Source: Ruegeria sp. HKCCA6707
GTDB taxonomy: Bacteria; Pseudomonadota; Alphaproteobacteria; Rhodobacterales; Rhodobacteraceae
Direction of reading: 5' to 3'
Assembly: GCF_013033515.1 (NCBI RefSeq)
Contig: NZ_WQEG01000014.1
Coordinates: forward strand, 1 to 63,816
DNA length: 63,816 nucleotides
Part shown: positions 1 to 15,475 of the stretch, piece by piece
Layout of the letters: each line of letters begins with the position of its first letter
Position numbering within the stretch: the first letter of the stretch is position 1
Translations under genes and position numbers: made by a program
The notes under the pieces: generated by a model
Seen by the model: the letters and a program-made list of their open reading frames with translations, nothing else
Told to the model about the DNA's origin: nothing
Databases searched by the model: none

Positions 1-55
1 CAATCGTGCCAATGTTGACGTGCGGTTTTGTACGCTCAAACTTTTCCTTTGCCAT
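1..55 (-). CDS. tuf: elongation factor Tu, N-terminal fragment
   Basis: Only the first 18 codons lie in the window, and the rest continues beyond the left edge. The visible product begins MAKEKFERTKPHVNIGTI, the standard EF-Tu N-terminus, which delivers aminoacyl-tRNA to the ribosome. An AAGGAGG ribosome-binding site sits just upstream of the ATG. The gene follows fusA in the same direction, as the last member of the str operon. Confidence is limited only by the truncation. Confidence 0.95.
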   Translation of the reverse strand, partial: MAKEKFERTKPHVNIGTI

Positions 56-79
56 GATGGCCTCCTTTTTCGGTAATGC

Positions 80-104
80 AGGGAGCGCGATACCCACGCT
101 CCCT
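80..104 (-). promoter_or_regulatory. hairpin between fusA and tuf
   Basis: On the minus strand AGGGAGCG pairs perfectly with CGCTCCCT around a 9-nt loop, giving an 8-bp stem in the 60-nt fusA-tuf spacer. No U-tract follows, so an intrinsic terminator is unlikely. It could be an mRNA-processing or stability element that helps set tuf expression apart from fusA. Confidence 0.4.
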
Positions 105-115
105 CAAATCTTCGC

Positions 116-2233
116 TTATGCGTATTTCGCCTGAATCTCGTCCGAGATGTTCTGCGGAACCGGATCGTAGTGGTCGAACTGCATGGTGAACTGGGCACGA
201 CCCGACGACATCGAACGCAGAGTGTTGATGTAGCCGAACATATTCGCCAGCGGCACGAACGCGTCGATGGCGATCGCGTTGCCGCGCGGTTCCTGACCAG
301 ACACCTGACCACGACGCGAGGTCAGGTCGCCGATGATACCGCCGGTATATTCTTCCGGGGTGATCACTTCGACCTTCATGATCGGTTCCAATAGTTTCGC
401 GCCAGCTTTGCGCATGCCTTCACGCATACACATGCGGGCCGCGATTTCGAACGCCAGAACGCTCGAGTCAACATCGTGGAACTTACCGTCCAGCAGAGCC
501 ACCTTGAAATCGATCACGGGGAAGCCAGCCAGAGGGCCGCTGTCCATAACCGACTGGATGCCTTTTTCGACACCCGGGATGTATTCCTTCGGAACGGCAC
601 CACCAACGATGCGGCTTTCGAACGAATACCCTTCGCCCGGCTCGGTTGGAGTGATCTCCAGCTTAACCTCACCGAACTGACCCGAACCACCCGACTGTTT
701 CTTGTGGGTGTAGGTGTGCTCGACCGGCATCGAGATGGTTTCACGATAGGCCACCTGCGGTGCACCGATGTTCGCTTCGACCTTGAACTCGCGCTTGAGA
801 CGATCCACCAGGATGTCCAGGTGAAGTTCACCCATGCCCTTCATGATGGTCTGACCCGATTCCAGGTCGGTTTCGACACGGAAGGACGGGTCTTCGGCGG
901 CCAGACGGGCCAGACCCTGAGACATCTTCTCTTGGTCGCCCTTGGTTTTGGGCTCAACCGCGATCTCGATCACCGGATCTGGGAAGGTCATGGTTTCCAG
1001 AACAACCGGATCCTTCGCATCACACAGGGTGTCACCGGTGGTGGTGTCTTTCAGACCCGCCAGCGCGATAATGTCGCCTGCAAACGCTTCTTCGATCTCT
1101 TCCCGGTTGTTCGAGTGCATCATCATCATACGACCGATGCGCTCTTTTTTACCTTTGGTCGAGTTCAGGATCGAGTCACCCTTGTTCATGGTGCCCGAGT
1201 AGACGCGTGTGAAGGTCAGCGAGCCCACAAACGGGTCGTTCATGATTTTGAACGCCAGACCCGAGAAGGCCATATCGTCATCCGCGCGGCGTGCGATGTC
1301 ACGAACTTCTTCCTCGTCGCCGGGTTTAAAGCCCATGTAGTCGACAACGTCCAGCGGGCTGGGCAGGTAGTCGATCACAGCGTTGAGCAGCGGCTGAACA
1401 CCTTTGTTCTTGAACGCGGACCCACCCAGAACCGGAACGAAAGCGATTTCCAGAGTACCTTTGCGCAGCAGGGCGCGCAGGGTCGGAACGTCGGGCTCAT
1501 TGCCTTCCAGGTATTCCATCATCGCGTCGTCGTCCATTTCGACGGCCGCTTCGATCATTTTGCCGCGCCATTCTTCAGCCATGTCTTTCAGGCTGTCGCG
1601 GATAGGAGCTTTGATCCAGCTTGCGCCCAGATCTTCGCCCTGCCACAGCCATTCTTCCATGGTGACCAGATCGATCAGGCCTTCCAGCTCGGTCTCGGCT
1701 CCGATCGGAATACCAACCGGAACAGCGCGTGCGCCGGTGCGGTCTTCGATCATGCGAACGCAGTTGAAGAAGTCAGCGCCGATCTTGTCCATCTTGTTGA
1801 CGAAAACCATACGCGGAACCTTGTAGCGGTCAGCCTGACGCCACACTGTTTCGGTTTGGGGCTCAACACCGGCGTTTGCGTCCAGAACGCAGACCGCACC
1901 GTCGAGAACCGCCAGCGAGCGTTCGACTTCAATGGTGAAGTCAACGTGGCCGGGAGTGTCGATGATGTTCAGGCGGTGCTTGGGGGTATCGGCGGTTTTA
2001 CCGTCTTCGGTGCGTTCCCAGAAGGTGGTGGTCGCAGCCGAGGTGATGGTGATGCCGCGTTCCTGCTCCTGCTCCATCCAGTCCATGGTGGCGGCACCGT
2101 CGTGCACCTCACCAATGTTGTGGGATTTCCCAGTGTAATACAGGATACGCTCCGAGCAGGTGGTTTTCCCTGCATCGATGTGCGCCATGATACCGAAGTT
2201 ACGGTACAGTTCGAGCGGATATTCGCGTGCCAT
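116..2233 (-). CDS. fusA: elongation factor G
   Basis: Translocation GTPase of 705 aa, close to the usual length for the family. All GTPase signatures are intact: the P-loop AHIDAGKTT near residues 17-25, the switch I segment RGITI, DTPGH carrying the catalytic histidine, and NKMD. EF-G domains II-V follow. It sits 18 nt behind rpsG and upstream of tuf on the minus strand, the classic str operon order. It is the housekeeping copy; a second, degenerate EF-G-like gene lies at 36599-38524. Confidence 0.99.
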   Translation of the reverse strand: MAREYPLELYRNFGIMAHIDAGKTTCSERILYYTGKSHNIGEVHDGAATMDWMEQEQERGITITSAATTTFWERTEDGKTADTPKHRLNIIDTPGHVDFTIEVERSLAVLDGAVCVLDANAGVEPQTETVWRQADRYKVPRMVFVNKMDKIGADFFNCVRMIEDRTGARAVPVGIPIGAETELEGLIDLVTMEEWLWQGEDLGASWIKAPIRDSLKDMAEEWRGKMIEAAVEMDDDAMMEYLEGNEPDVPTLRALLRKGTLEIAFVPVLGGSAFKNKGVQPLLNAVIDYLPSPLDVVDYMGFKPGDEEEVRDIARRADDDMAFSGLAFKIMNDPFVGSLTFTRVYSGTMNKGDSILNSTKGKKERIGRMMMMHSNNREEIEEAFAGDIIALAGLKDTTTGDTLCDAKDPVVLETMTFPDPVIEIAVEPKTKGDQEKMSQGLARLAAEDPSFRVETDLESGQTIMKGMGELHLDILVDRLKREFKVEANIGAPQVAYRETISMPVEHTYTHKKQSGGSGQFGEVKLEITPTEPGEGYSFESRIVGGAVPKEYIPGVEKGIQSVMDSGPLAGFPVIDFKVALLDGKFHDVDSSVLAFEIAARMCMREGMRKAGAKLLEPIMKVEVITPEEYTGGIIGDLTSRRGQVSGQEPRGNAIAIDAFVPLANMFGYINTLRSMSSGRAQFTMQFDHYDPVPQNISDEIQAKYA

Positions 2234-2251
2234 TTTTGATAAGCCTCTGAA

Positions 2252-2737
<486 letters not shown>

Positions 2738-3109
2738 TTACTTGGGACGCTTCGCGCCGTATTTCGAACGGCGTTGCTTACGGTCTTTGACGCCCTGGGT
2801 ATCCAGAACACCACGCAGGATGTGGTAACGCACACCGGGAAGGTCTTTTACACGGCCGCCACGGATCAGAACAACCGAGTGTTCCTGCAGGTTGTGGCTT
2901 TCACCGGGGATGTACGAGATCACTTCGAACCCGTTGGTCAGGCGCACCTTGGCAACCTTACGCATCGCCGAGTTCGGCTTCTTCGGTGTGGTGGTATATA
3001 CACGTGTGCAGACGCCGCGTTTCTGCGGGCACTGCTCCAGGTGCATGGACTTCGAGCGTTTTACTTTCGGCTGCCGCGGCTTGCGGATCAGCTGTTGAAT
3101 AGTTGGCAT
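2738..3109 (-). CDS. rpsL: 30S ribosomal protein S12
   Basis: The ATG at 3109 gives [13 protein letters not shown] and a 123-aa protein, the normal S12 length. The open frame extends 30 codons further upstream, but that part has no S12 similarity. The decoding-centre segments around [12 protein letters not shown] and [14 protein letters not shown] are present. The loop that usually reads PGEGHNLQEHS has Ser for the second Gly here. It is the first gene of the str operon, behind a long leader and the promoter at 3336-3364. Confidence 0.98.
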   Translation of the reverse strand: MPTIQQLIRKPRQPKVKRSKSMHLEQCPQKRGVCTRVYTTTPKKPNSAMRKVAKVRLTNGFEVISYIPGESHNLQEHSVVLIRGGRVKDLPGVRYHILRGVLDTQGVKDRKQRRSKYGAKRPK

Positions 3110-3335
3110 TCCGGTTTCTTCCCCGTTTTGCAACACACATGACATGCACGCGCGCTGCGTGCGGCTAAATTCACTGCACTTATGCGTCCACAAGCGCAAA
3201 ACCCGCGAGCGCTCCCATTCCGAGGTGAACGTCGCGGTTGGTTATCAGAGGACGCGAACTGCAAAATTGTCCGGGTCTTGACCAGTTCATTACTGAAATC
3301 GGTTTTGGGGCGGCCCCCGGTACCGAGATGCGCGC

Positions 3336-3364
3336 GTATTAAGGGGAGTCGGCGCAAGTGTCAA
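3336..3364 (-). promoter_or_regulatory. sigma70-type promoter of the str operon
   Basis: On the minus strand a perfect -35 TTGACA (3359-3364) is followed after exactly 17 nt by a -10 TAATAC (3336-3341). This puts the transcription start near 3329, about 220 nt upstream of the rpsL ATG, leaving a long leader. The stretch between rpsL and the glycosyltransferase (3110-3472) holds no gene; this promoter and leader account for most of it. Confidence 0.75.
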
Positions 3365-3472
3365 CAGCCGAGCCGCCCAGCCTGAAGATGCTGCCTGTCT
3401 GGCGCTGTCGGGTGGTTGCAGCACAGCTGCCCTGTGGGCATAGTTGCGCGCATACGCTACCCGGAACCCCAG

Positions 3473-4267
3473 ATGCAAGTTATTGGCCTGTGCCGTTTTT
3501 CCTATCCCGCTCTTGGCGGCTTTCAAGTTGAACATGAAACGCTCGAAGCGCAGCGGCATTACCTTTACAACCCTAAACGCCTGAATGAGCGGTTTCACCT
3601 GTTCGAAACCCTTACTCTGCCCGCCTTGCGCGCGCAGACGGACCCGGAATTCGACTTTGTCATTGTGATCGGGGACTGCCTGCCGAAAGATTCTTTGGAT
3701 CGTTTACAACAGCTGATTACGGACCTGCCGCAGGCCCGGATTATGGCCCACGCGCCGCTTGAGCATCGCAAGCTCATGCAACAGATCTTGAACGAGGTGC
3801 GAAACGCACCGGATCAACCGTGCTTGCAGTTTCGTCTGGACGATGACGACGCCATCGCGGTTGATTTTGTCACCCGCCTGCGCCGCGCTGCGCAGGATTG
3901 CAGCACTGCGTTCCAAGGCACTCAAACCGCCGCAATCGATTTCAACAACGGCTATATGCTGGAAACGCGGAAAACGGATTTTGGCGCGGCACAGGTCTAC
4001 CGGCCTTTGATCTCGGCCGGGTTGGGCATGTATGTGTCAGGCGGGTGTGACCTGACTGTCATGAACTTTGCCCACCAAAGAATGGCCCGGTTCATGCCCG
4101 TGATCAGTTATCCTGACGCGCCGATGTGGGTGCGCAGCCTGAACGGATTTAACGACTCGCCGAAAGCACGCAAGGGTAACTTTAAACTTGCCCCTTTTGA
4201 TCAAGCATTGCGCGACGTGTTCACAGAACGGTTTGCAGTTGAACTGGACAAAGTCTGCCCCGACTAA
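3473..4267 (+). CDS. putative rhamnosyl-/glycosyltransferase
   Basis: 264 aa from the first ATG of the frame; the frame opens earlier with TTG but has no better start. The N-terminal half carries a GT-A-like Rossmann region, including FVIVIGDCLP. An aspartate-rich patch, FRLDDDDA, fits the metal/nucleotide-sugar-binding DxD of GT-A transferases. The overall pattern resembles the 'putative rhamnosyl transferase' family common in Roseobacter genomes; donor and acceptor sugars are unknown. It stands alone and converges on the DMT exporter, overlapping it by 4 nt. Confidence 0.7.
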   Translation: MQVIGLCRFSYPALGGFQVEHETLEAQRHYLYNPKRLNERFHLFETLTLPALRAQTDPEFDFVIVIGDCLPKDSLDRLQQLITDLPQARIMAHAPLEHRKLMQQILNEVRNAPDQPCLQFRLDDDDAIAVDFVTRLRRAAQDCSTAFQGTQTAAIDFNNGYMLETRKTDFGAAQVYRPLISAGLGMYVSGGCDLTVMNFAHQRMARFMPVISYPDAPMWVRSLNGFNDSPKARKGNFKLAPFDQALRDVFTERFAVELDKVCPD

Positions 4268-5133
4268 TCTGCCGCATGAACCGCGCGGGCGCGCAGCAAG
4301 GTAAACAGGCCCGAGCCCACCACAATGGCGGCCCCAATCAGCGTCACCGCATCGGGCCAGTCGCCAAACACCACCCAGCCCAGCACAAGCGCCCAAATCA
4401 GGCTGGAATACCGGAACGGCGAGATGAACCCCACATCCCCGACCCGCATGACCATGACACTGAACAGATACCCCATCAGTACAAACACTGCTGAGGCTGC
4501 CACCAGAACCCCAGCATCAGACGTCACCGGCGACCAGCCCTGAAACACCGAGGCGATGCCCGCTGCGATGGTAATCGATACCGAGGTCGCAAGCGTGACC
4601 AGCATCGACGGAACCTCAGGCGACATGCGCCGTGTCAGCAGATCGCGCGCGGTAAAGCACAGGACGGCCAGCAAAGCATAGATCAGATACAGGCTCAGCC
4701 CATCGGGCCCCGGCCTGACAATAAGCAGCATCCCCAGAAAACCGAACGCGATCGCCAGTTTTCGTCGCCAGCCAACGGTTTCCCCAAAGAACACGACCGC
4801 ACCAAGGGTCACCGTCAACGGCAGGGCCTGCAAAACAGCGGAAACATTCGCCAGAGGGATATGGATCAAAGCTGACAGAAACAGAAACGCCCCGAACAGC
4901 TCGGCCAGGCATCGCAGCACAACCAGCCATCGATCATGCCGGTTGAACCTCAGATGCAGTGCCCCCAAACGATGCGTCAGACCAAAGACCAGCACCGTGG
5001 CCAAAAGCCCCCGCAACGCAATCAACTGAAACAGGGGCAGGTCCTGGCCCGCAAGCTTTACCAACGTGTCATTTACGGTAAAGGCGGCCATGCTGCCCAT
5101 CATCAGCAAGGCGCCTTTTACGTTCGGGGTCAA
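4264..5133 (-). CDS. EamA/DMT-family transporter
   Basis: 289-aa integral membrane protein with about ten hydrophobic segments arranged as two EamA-type halves (residues roughly 5-140 and 150-280). The family exports or exchanges small metabolites such as amino acids; the substrate is not predictable. The start appears to be TTG at 5133, with an AGGACGG-type ribosome-binding site upstream and a family-like N-terminus (MTPNVKGALLMMGSMAAFT). Its 3' end overlaps the convergent glycosyltransferase by 4 nt. Confidence 0.85.
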   Translation of the reverse strand: MTPNVKGALLMMGSMAAFTVNDTLVKLAGQDLPLFQLIALRGLLATVLVFGLTHRLGALHLRFNRHDRWLVVLRCLAELFGAFLFLSALIHIPLANVSAVLQALPLTVTLGAVVFFGETVGWRRKLAIAFGFLGMLLIVRPGPDGLSLYLIYALLAVLCFTARDLLTRRMSPEVPSMLVTLATSVSITIAAGIASVFQGWSPVTSDAGVLVAASAVFVLMGYLFSVMVMRVGDVGFISPFRYSSLIWALVLGWVVFGDWPDAVTLIGAAIVVGSGLFTLLRARAVHAAD

Positions 5134-5726
5134 AGTTCAACCGTCCTAATTCTGTACTGTCACAAAAATCTCTGTGGTCTGAATATCGCCGACATTGAAA
5201 CCCGATCTGCCTGTGAAACGCCAGTGTTTAGTTGGCGGCGGCTCACGAGCCCGAATATTCGACCAGCGTGTGATCAAGTCCGTCCAATGCCGCCTCGATA
5301 GGCGGTGCGATCTCGCCCCAGTCCCCTCGGGCCAGTCCGGCACCGCTCAAAGGATAGACGATCCGTGTAACTGTAAAGGTCGCCGCAATTGCGTCGAAAC
5401 ATCCTTAAATGGCGCAAAGTTCGAGAACTCTGCATAAGCGACGGTCTGCGCGTAGAAATAGATCGTCGGGTCGTCAGCGTCTGTATTCATGCGCGCAGGT
5501 AACACCGCAGTGACATACCATTGCAAGGCCCGTGGTCTGTCTCAAAACGTCCACCCAGACTGAATCTTCATATCGTGCAAAGATTTTCTTTTGCCTGAGC
5601 GAGGAAAGCGAATACTCTGGCAGCGCGGATCGTGTTTAGGCTTTCCGTCTTCTGTGTGATCGACGCTTAGCTCAAGCGTCAACCACAACCCTCCCCCGAA
5701 ACTATCCGATTCATGAGGTCAATCAG
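5134..5726. other. gene-poor spacer between DMT transporter and dinB-like gene
   Basis: This 593-nt stretch holds no intact gene. Its middle is the decayed NADAR/macrodomain remnant (5243-5490). The part nearest the DinB gene is open on the minus strand (5545-5713) with protein-like composition but no recognisable family. Positions 5134-5242 show nothing. Confidence 0.6.
5243..5490 (-). pseudogene. decayed NADAR/macrodomain-like gene remnant
   Basis: From an ATG at 5490 the minus strand encodes a 47-aa frame whose start (IYFYAQTVAYAEFSNFAPF) strongly resembles the beginning of NADAR (YbiA-like) domains. That frame then loses similarity and stops at 5347. In another frame, ending with TGA at 5243, the sequence encodes GAGLARGDWGEIAPPIEAAL and DHTLVEY, resembling the C-terminal end of macrodomain proteins. 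The two pieces are directly adjacent, as if a NADAR-macro gene lost its middle and shifted frame. Upstream, 5713-5545 stays open in the NADAR frame until a TGA at 5544-5542, and may be part of the same dead gene. The domain calls are from memory of the families. Confidence 0.55.
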
Positions 5727-6233
5727 ATGATTTCAGTTCATTATTGCCGCCTAATGGCGCGCTATAATGCCTGGCAAAACAACTCTTTGATAACCGCCGC
5801 CGACGGTTTGACAGACACCGAACGTTGGGCCGATCAGGGTGCGTTTTTCAAGTCGATTGCTGCCACCCTCAACCACCTCTACTGGGCGGATGCTTTGCAA
5901 CTGGCCCGCATCAGAGGGGAGGAACGACCGCAGGGCAGGATCACCCATTCCCTGAGCAATCCTTCGCAATGGACCGAGTTCAAACGAATGCGTAAGCAAC
6001 AGGATAGGGAAATTGTAAAATGGGCAACCGGGCTGACACGTGAGGCGTTGAACGGCAGTGTGTCCTGGCTTCCGTTGAACGGATCAGATCGGGTTCAGAT
6101 GCCTAAAGGGCTTTGCATCGTGCAGTTCTTCAACCACCAAACGCATCACCGAGGACAGGTTCATGCCATGCTGACAGCTTTGGGGGTGACACCAGAGCCG
6201 ACCGATATTTTGGCGATGCCCCCAGAGGGCTGA
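5727..6233 (+). CDS. DinB-family protein
   Basis: 168 aa with the four-helix DinB/YfiT-like pattern: an N-terminal MARYNAWQN segment, a first metal-binding histidine in TLNHLYWAD (about residue 50), and the second pair in FFNHQTHHRGQVH (about residues 135-145). The family includes metal-dependent thiol S-transferases and DNA-damage-inducible proteins of unknown role. The gene is monocistronic and converges on rpoC. No LexA-like site is obvious upstream. Confidence 0.88.
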   Translation: MISVHYCRLMARYNAWQNNSLITAADGLTDTERWADQGAFFKSIAATLNHLYWADALQLARIRGEERPQGRITHSLSNPSQWTEFKRMRKQQDREIVKWATGLTREALNGSVSWLPLNGSDRVQMPKGLCIVQFFNHQTHHRGQVHAMLTALGVTPEPTDILAMPPEG

Positions 6234-6289
6234 CAATGTGGCGCAAGGCACGTAGCTCGCTTTTCGACTCATGAGAACTGTGTACCCAA

Positions 6290-6322
6290 CAAAAAGGCCC
6301 CGCGCGCTGCGCAGGGCCTTTC
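6290..6322 (-). terminator. intrinsic terminator after rpoC
   Basis: On the minus strand AAGGCCCTGCGC pairs with GCGCGGGGCCTT and is followed by TTTTTG, 21 nt past the rpoC stop. The stem is GC-rich and the U-run is present. Read on the plus strand it also lies 57 nt after the DinB gene but is followed by only a short T-run, so it may serve both convergent units weakly. Confidence 0.85.
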
Positions 6323-6342
6323 AAGTCTTTCGACACGGTCGC

Positions 6343-9300
6343 TTACTCGCGGCTTTCCGGGGTTTCCACCAGAACGTCCAGCTCATCGCCGACCATATCG
6401 TCGTCAAAGGTCGGGGCCGCCAGTGCAGCGGCGGCTTCGGCCTCTTCGCGGCGGGCTTCGATCACGACATTGTCGCGCGACTGGGCAACCTGGCGCACGG
6501 CCTGGGTTGCGCCACCAGTCCCGGCTGGAATCAGACGACCAACGATGACGTTTTCTTTCAGGCCAACCAGCTTGTCCTTCTTGCCCTGAACCGAAGCTTC
6601 GGTCAGCACGCGGGTGGTTTCCTGGAAGGACGCAGCCGAGATGAACGAACGTGTCTGCAGCGAGGCTTTGGTGATCCCCAGCAGGATCGGCTCACCCTGA
6701 GCCGGGCGACCGCCGCGGGCGATGGTCTTTTCATTCGCCGCGTCGAACTCCTGCTTGTCGACATGCTCGCCTTTCAGCAGGGTGCTGTCACCTGAATCCA
6801 GGATCTCCCACTTCTGCAGCATCTGGCGCACGATGACCTCGATGTGCTTGTCATTGATCTTCACGCCTTGCAGACGATAAACATCCTGCACCTCGTCGAT
6901 CATGTAATCCGCCAACGCTTCGACGCCCATGATGGACAGGATGTCATGCGGAGCCGGGTTACCGTCCATGATATAGTCACCCTTCTGCACGAAGTCGCCT
7001 TCCTGCACCGGGATGTGCTTGCCCTTGGGCACCATGTACTCGATCGTTTCCATCGAATCGTCCGCCGGTTCGATGCTGATGCGACGCTTGTTCTTGTAGT
7101 CGCGGCCAAAGCGCACGTAACCATCGGCTTCTGCGATGATCGCGTGATCCTTGGGACGACGCGCTTCGAACAGTTCGGCCACACGCGGCAGACCACCGGT
7201 TATGTCCTTGGTCTTGGCACCTTCACGCGGGATACGCGCGACAACGTCACCGGCTTCGACGGTCTGGCCGTCTTCGACCGACAGGATCGCGTCCACCGAC
7301 ATCGGATAGTGAACCGGGTTGCCCGCATCGTTGCGGACCGGTTCACCATCTTCACCGACCAGAATGATCTCGGGCTTCAGGTCGCTGCCTTTGGGGGCGG
7401 CGCGCCAGTCAACCACGATCTTCTGGGTCATGCCGGTTGCTTCGTCGGTCTCATCCCGGACGGCAAGGCCCGAAACAAGGTCGACATATTTCGCTGTACC
7501 GGCTTTCTCGGCGATGATTGGCAGGGTGTAGGGATCCCATTCGAAAAGCTTGTCGCCACGCGAGATTTGCGCACCATCCTTGACGAACAGCTTGGAGCCA
7601 TAGCCCAGCTTGAAGCTGGCGCGCTCTTCACCGTGTTCGTCGTTGATGATCAGCTTCATGTTCCGGCCCATGACCAGGCTTTCACCTGCTGCATTGACCA
7701 GGATCTGCGGGTTCTCGAAGGCAACAACGCCATCCTGGTTGGCTTCCTGGAACGACTGTTGACCACCCTGCGCAACACCACCGATGTGGAAGGTCCGCAT
7801 GGTCAGCTGCGTGCCGGGTTCACCGATCGACTGTGCGGCGATGATGCCGACAGCTTCGCCGGTGTTCACCATGGTGCCGCGCGCCAAGTCACGACCGTAG
7901 CAGGTGGCACAGACGCCTTCCTCGGACTCACAGGTCAGGGGCGAGCGGATGCGCATCGACTGAACACCGGCCTCGTCGATTGTGTCGGCCATACGCTCGT
8001 CGATCAACTGACCGGCTGCTACGATCACCTCATCGGTGCCCGGACGCAGAACGTCGTCAGCCGCGACACGGCCCAGCACACGTTCGGCCAGCGATGCAAC
8101 AACCTCACCATCGTTCACAGCGGCTTCGGCCGTGATCGCGCGATCGGTGCCACAATCGATCTCGCGCACGATGCAATCCTGCGCAACATCTACCAGACGG
8201 CGGGTCAGGTAACCCGAGTTCGCGGTCTTCAAAGCGGTATCCGACAGACCTTTACGGGCACCGTGGGTCGAGTTGAAGTACTCGAGAACGGTCAGACCTT
8301 CTTTGAAGTTCGAGATGATCGGCGTTTCGATGATGTCACCGTTCGGTTTGGCCATCAGGCCGCGCATACCGCCCAGCTGTTTCATCTGAGTAACCGAGCC
8401 ACGCGCACCAGAGTGGGCCATCATGTAGACCGAGTTCGGTTCCTGTTCCGAACCGTCCTCTGCCCGTTCCGAGGATGAGATCGTGCTCATCATCGCCTCG
8501 GTGACGCGGTCGTTACACTTCGACCAGGCATCAACAACCTTGTTGTACTTTTCGCCCTGAGTAATCAGGCCGTCCATGTACTGCTGTTCAAAGTCTTTCA
8601 CCTGGTTGCGGGTGTCATCGACGATGCCCCATTTATCATCCGGGATAACCATGTCGTCCTTGCCGAACGAGATGCCCGCCTTAAACGCTTCTTTGAAGCC
8701 CATCGACATGATCTGGTCACAGAAAATAACCGACTCTTTCTGACCGCAGTAGCGATAAACGGTGTCGATCACCTGCTGCACTTCTTTCTTGCGCAGCAGA
8801 CGGTTAACCAGTTCAAACGGCGCCTTGTTGTTCATCGGCAGCAACGCACCCAGGCGCAGACGGCCCGGCGTGGTTTCAAACCGCTTCTGAACTTCGTTGC
8901 CCTCGTCGTCGATCTGAGTGATCCGCGCGGTGATTTTGCTGTGCAGATGCACCTCACCTGCGTCCAGCGCGTGCTGAACCTCTTCCGCAGACCCAAAGAC
9001 CTTGCCTTCGCCCGGCATGCCTTCGCGTTCCAGGGTCACATAGTAGAGACCCAGGATCATATCCTGCGACGGAACAATGATCGGTGCACCGTTTGCAGGC
9101 GACAGAACGTTGTTTGTCGACATCATCAGAACACGGGCTTCCAGCTGGGCCTCAAGGCTCAGCGGGACGTGAACGGCCATTTGGTCCCCGTCGAAGTCGG
9201 CGTTAAAGGCCGAGCAGACCAGCGGATGCAGCTGGATCGCTTTGCCTTCGATCAGCACCGGCTCGAACGCCTGAATGCCAAGACGGTGCAGCGTCGGCGC

Positions 9301-10584
9301 ACGGTTGAGCATGACAGGGTGTTCGCGGATCACCTCGTCGAGGATATCCCACACTTCGGGGCGTTCCTTCTCGACCAGTTTCTTCGCCTGTTTCACGGTC
9401 GAAGACAGACCCTTGGCTTCAAGGCGCGAATAGATGAACGGCTTGAACAGCTCCAACGCCATCTTCTTGGGCAGACCACATTGGTGCAGCTTGAGTTCCG
9501 GGCCGGTCACGATGACCGAACGACCCGAGAAGTCGACGCGTTTCCCCAGAAGGTTCTGACGGAAGCGACCCTGCTTACCCTTCAGCATGTCCGACAGCGA
9601 TTTCAGAGGACGCTTGTTGGCGCCAGTGATCACGCGGCCACGACGGCCATTGTCAAACAGAGCATCCACGGATTCCTGCAGCATCCGCTTTTCGTTGCGG
9701 ACAATGATGTCAGGCGCGCGCAGTTCGATCAGACGCTTCAAACGGTTGTTCCGGTTGATAACGCGGCGATACAGATCATTCAGATCCGAGGTCGCGAAAC
9801 GGCCACCATCCAGCGGAACCAGTGGACGCAGTTCCGGCGGAATAACCGGAATTACGGTCATCACCATCCACTCGGGCCGGTTGCCGGATTCGAGGAAGGA
9901 TTCAACAACCTTCAGACGCTTGATGATCTTTTTGGGCTTCAACTCGCCAGTTGCTTCGGCCAGATCAGCGCGCAGCTGCTCGGCTTCGGCTTCCAGATCG
10001 ATCTGGGCCAGCATCTCACGAATGGCTTCAGCACCGATATTGGCAGTGAACGCGTCCATGCCATAGGCATCCTGCGCGTCCATGTACTCTTCTTCGGTCA
10101 GCATCTGGCCATAGGTCAGGTCGGTCAGACCGGGCTCGATGACGACATAGTTTTCAAAGTACAGAACGCGTTCCAGATCGCGCAGCGTCATGTCCAGCAT
10201 CAGACCGATGCGAGACGGCAGCGATTTCAGGAACCAGATATGTGCAACGGGTGCTGCCAGTTCGATATGGCCCATACGCTCGCGACGGACCTTCTGCAGG
10301 GTGACTTCCACACCGCATTTCTCGCAGACAACGCCGCGATACTTCATCCGCTTATATTTGCCGCACAGACATTCGTAATCTTTGATCGGGCCAAAGATAC
10401 GCGCGCAGAACAGGCCGTCACGTTCAGGCTTGAACGTCCGGTAGTTGATGGTTTCGGGTTTCTTGATCTCGCCATAGGACCAAGACAGGATCCGCTCGGG
10501 CGACGCCAGTGAGACCTTGATCTCGTCGAAGACCTTCGGGGGCGTCAGCGGGTTGAACGGGTTGTTGGTGATTTCCTGGTTCAT
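6343..10584 (-). CDS. rpoC: DNA-directed RNA polymerase beta' subunit
   Basis: 1413-aa catalytic subunit of RNA polymerase. The N-terminal zinc ribbon is visible ([20 protein letters not shown]), as is the active-site magnesium motif NADFDGDQM and the trigger-loop/bridge-helix region. The C-terminal part carries the second zinc-binding cysteine set. It starts 50 nt after rpoB with ATG and ends just before a strong intrinsic terminator. Length and organisation are normal for Rhodobacterales. Confidence 0.99.
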   Translation of the reverse strand: MNQEITNNPFNPLTPPKVFDEIKVSLASPERILSWSYGEIKKPETINYRTFKPERDGLFCARIFGPIKDYECLCGKYKRMKYRGVVCEKCGVEVTLQKVRRERMGHIELAAPVAHIWFLKSLPSRIGLMLDMTLRDLERVLYFENYVVIEPGLTDLTYGQMLTEEEYMDAQDAYGMDAFTANIGAEAIREMLAQIDLEAEAEQLRADLAEATGELKPKKIIKRLKVVESFLESGNRPEWMVMTVIPVIPPELRPLVPLDGGRFATSDLNDLYRRVINRNNRLKRLIELRAPDIIVRNEKRMLQESVDALFDNGRRGRVITGANKRPLKSLSDMLKGKQGRFRQNLLGKRVDFSGRSVIVTGPELKLHQCGLPKKMALELFKPFIYSRLEAKGLSSTVKQAKKLVEKERPEVWDILDEVIREHPVMLNRAPTLHRLGIQAFEPVLIEGKAIQLHPLVCSAFNADFDGDQMAVHVPLSLEAQLEARVLMMSTNNVLSPANGAPIIVPSQDMILGLYYVTLEREGMPGEGKVFGSAEEVQHALDAGEVHLHSKITARITQIDDEGNEVQKRFETTPGRLRLGALLPMNNKAPFELVNRLLRKKEVQQVIDTVYRYCGQKESVIFCDQIMSMGFKEAFKAGISFGKDDMVIPDDKWGIVDDTRNQVKDFEQQYMDGLITQGEKYNKVVDAWSKCNDRVTEAMMSTISSSERAEDGSEQEPNSVYMMAHSGARGSVTQMKQLGGMRGLMAKPNGDIIETPIISNFKEGLTVLEYFNSTHGARKGLSDTALKTANSGYLTRRLVDVAQDCIVREIDCGTDRAITAEAAVNDGEVVASLAERVLGRVAADDVLRPGTDEVIVAAGQLIDERMADTIDEAGVQSMRIRSPLTCESEEGVCATCYGRDLARGTMVNTGEAVGIIAAQSIGEPGTQLTMRTFHIGGVAQGGQQSFQEANQDGVVAFENPQILVNAAGESLVMGRNMKLIINDEHGEERASFKLGYGSKLFVKDGAQISRGDKLFEWDPYTLPIIAEKAGTAKYVDLVSGLAVRDETDEATGMTQKIVVDWRAAPKGSDLKPEIILVGEDGEPVRNDAGNPVHYPMSVDAILSVEDGQTVEAGDVVARIPREGAKTKDITGGLPRVAELFEARRPKDHAIIAEADGYVRFGRDYKNKRRISIEPADDSMETIEYMVPKGKHIPVQEGDFVQKGDYIMDGNPAPHDILSIMGVEALADYMIDEVQDVYRLQGVKINDKHIEVIVRQMLQKWEILDSGDSTLLKGEHVDKQEFDAANEKTIARGGRPAQGEPILLGITKASLQTRSFISAASFQETTRVLTEASVQGKKDKLVGLKENVIVGRLIPAGTGGATQAVRQVAQSRDNVVIEARREEAEAAAALAAPTFDDDMVGDELDVLVETPESRE

Positions 10585-10634
10585 TTGTTACCTCAAATCT
10601 TGCGGAAGGGGGGACGGGAGAAAGGGCGGCGCCC

Positions 10635-14771
<4,137 letters not shown>

Positions 14772-14952
14772 GTCAGATGTCACCTTTCGATGTTCTCAGC
14801 GGGCAAAGACACCGTCGGGCCCCGGCATCTTGCACAATCGAGACAACACGTCCGGATCAATTCATGGCCACCGTCCCGAAGGCGGCCTCCCGATCCGAAA
14901 ACCGTGTCTTAGAAAACGCCCCAACCGTTGAGGCCCTTTCTAAGACAGGTTC

Positions 14953-14982
14953 GGCTGGACCCGGATTTCTCCGGACCCAGCC
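14953..14982 (-). promoter_or_regulatory. hairpin in the rplL-rpoB spacer
   Basis: On the minus strand GGCTGGGTCCGG pairs with CCGGGTCCAGCC over 12 positions, including two G-U pairs, with a 6-nt loop. No U-tract follows, so it is probably not a simple terminator. The rplL-rpoB gap of E. coli holds an attenuator and an RNase III site; a similar role here is inferred from position only. Confidence 0.5.
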
Positions 14983-15021
14983 AAATTTTTAGGCACATCA
15001 GCGATGTACCTGTCGACGGGC

Positions 15022-15396
15022 TTAGGCCAGTTCGACCTCGGCGCCAGCTGCTTCCAGCTTGCCTTTGATCTCTTCGGCTTCGGCTTTGTCGACGCCTTCT
15101 TTGATCTTGCCACCAGCTTCAACCAGCTCTTTGGCTTCTTTCAGGCCCAGGCCTGTGATGCCGCGAACTTCTTTGATGACGTTGATTTTCGAAGCGCCGG
15201 CGTTCTTCAGAACGACGTCGAATTCGGTTTTCTCTTCCTCAGCTGCGCCACCGGCGTCGCCACCAGCTGCAACCATTACGGCGCCACCAGCTGCGGGCTC
15301 GATGCCGTATTCGTCTTTGAGGATGGTTTTCAGTTCTTGTGCTTCCAGCAGGGTCAGACCCACGATGCTTTCTGCGAGTGCTTTCAGATCAGCCAT
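15022..15396 (-). CDS. rplL: 50S ribosomal protein L7/L12
   Basis: 124 aa with the helical N-terminal dimerisation domain (residues 1-35), an Ala/Gly hinge (about 36-52) and the C-terminal factor-binding domain containing [24 protein letters not shown]. It forms the ribosomal stalk with L10 and recruits the translational GTPases. It lies 79 nt downstream of rplJ in the same operon. Confidence 0.99.
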   Translation of the reverse strand: MADLKALAESIVGLTLLEAQELKTILKDEYGIEPAAGGAVMVAAGGDAGGAAEEEKTEFDVVLKNAGASKINVIKEVRGITGLGLKEAKELVEAGGKIKEGVDKAEAEEIKGKLEAAGAEVELA

Positions 15397-15475
15397 TTTA
15401 TCAGCTCTTTCCGTTTACAGTGTGTGTTCCAACGTCAGGGCGTTTGCCCCACGCAGATCATTCAGTGCCAACCGC

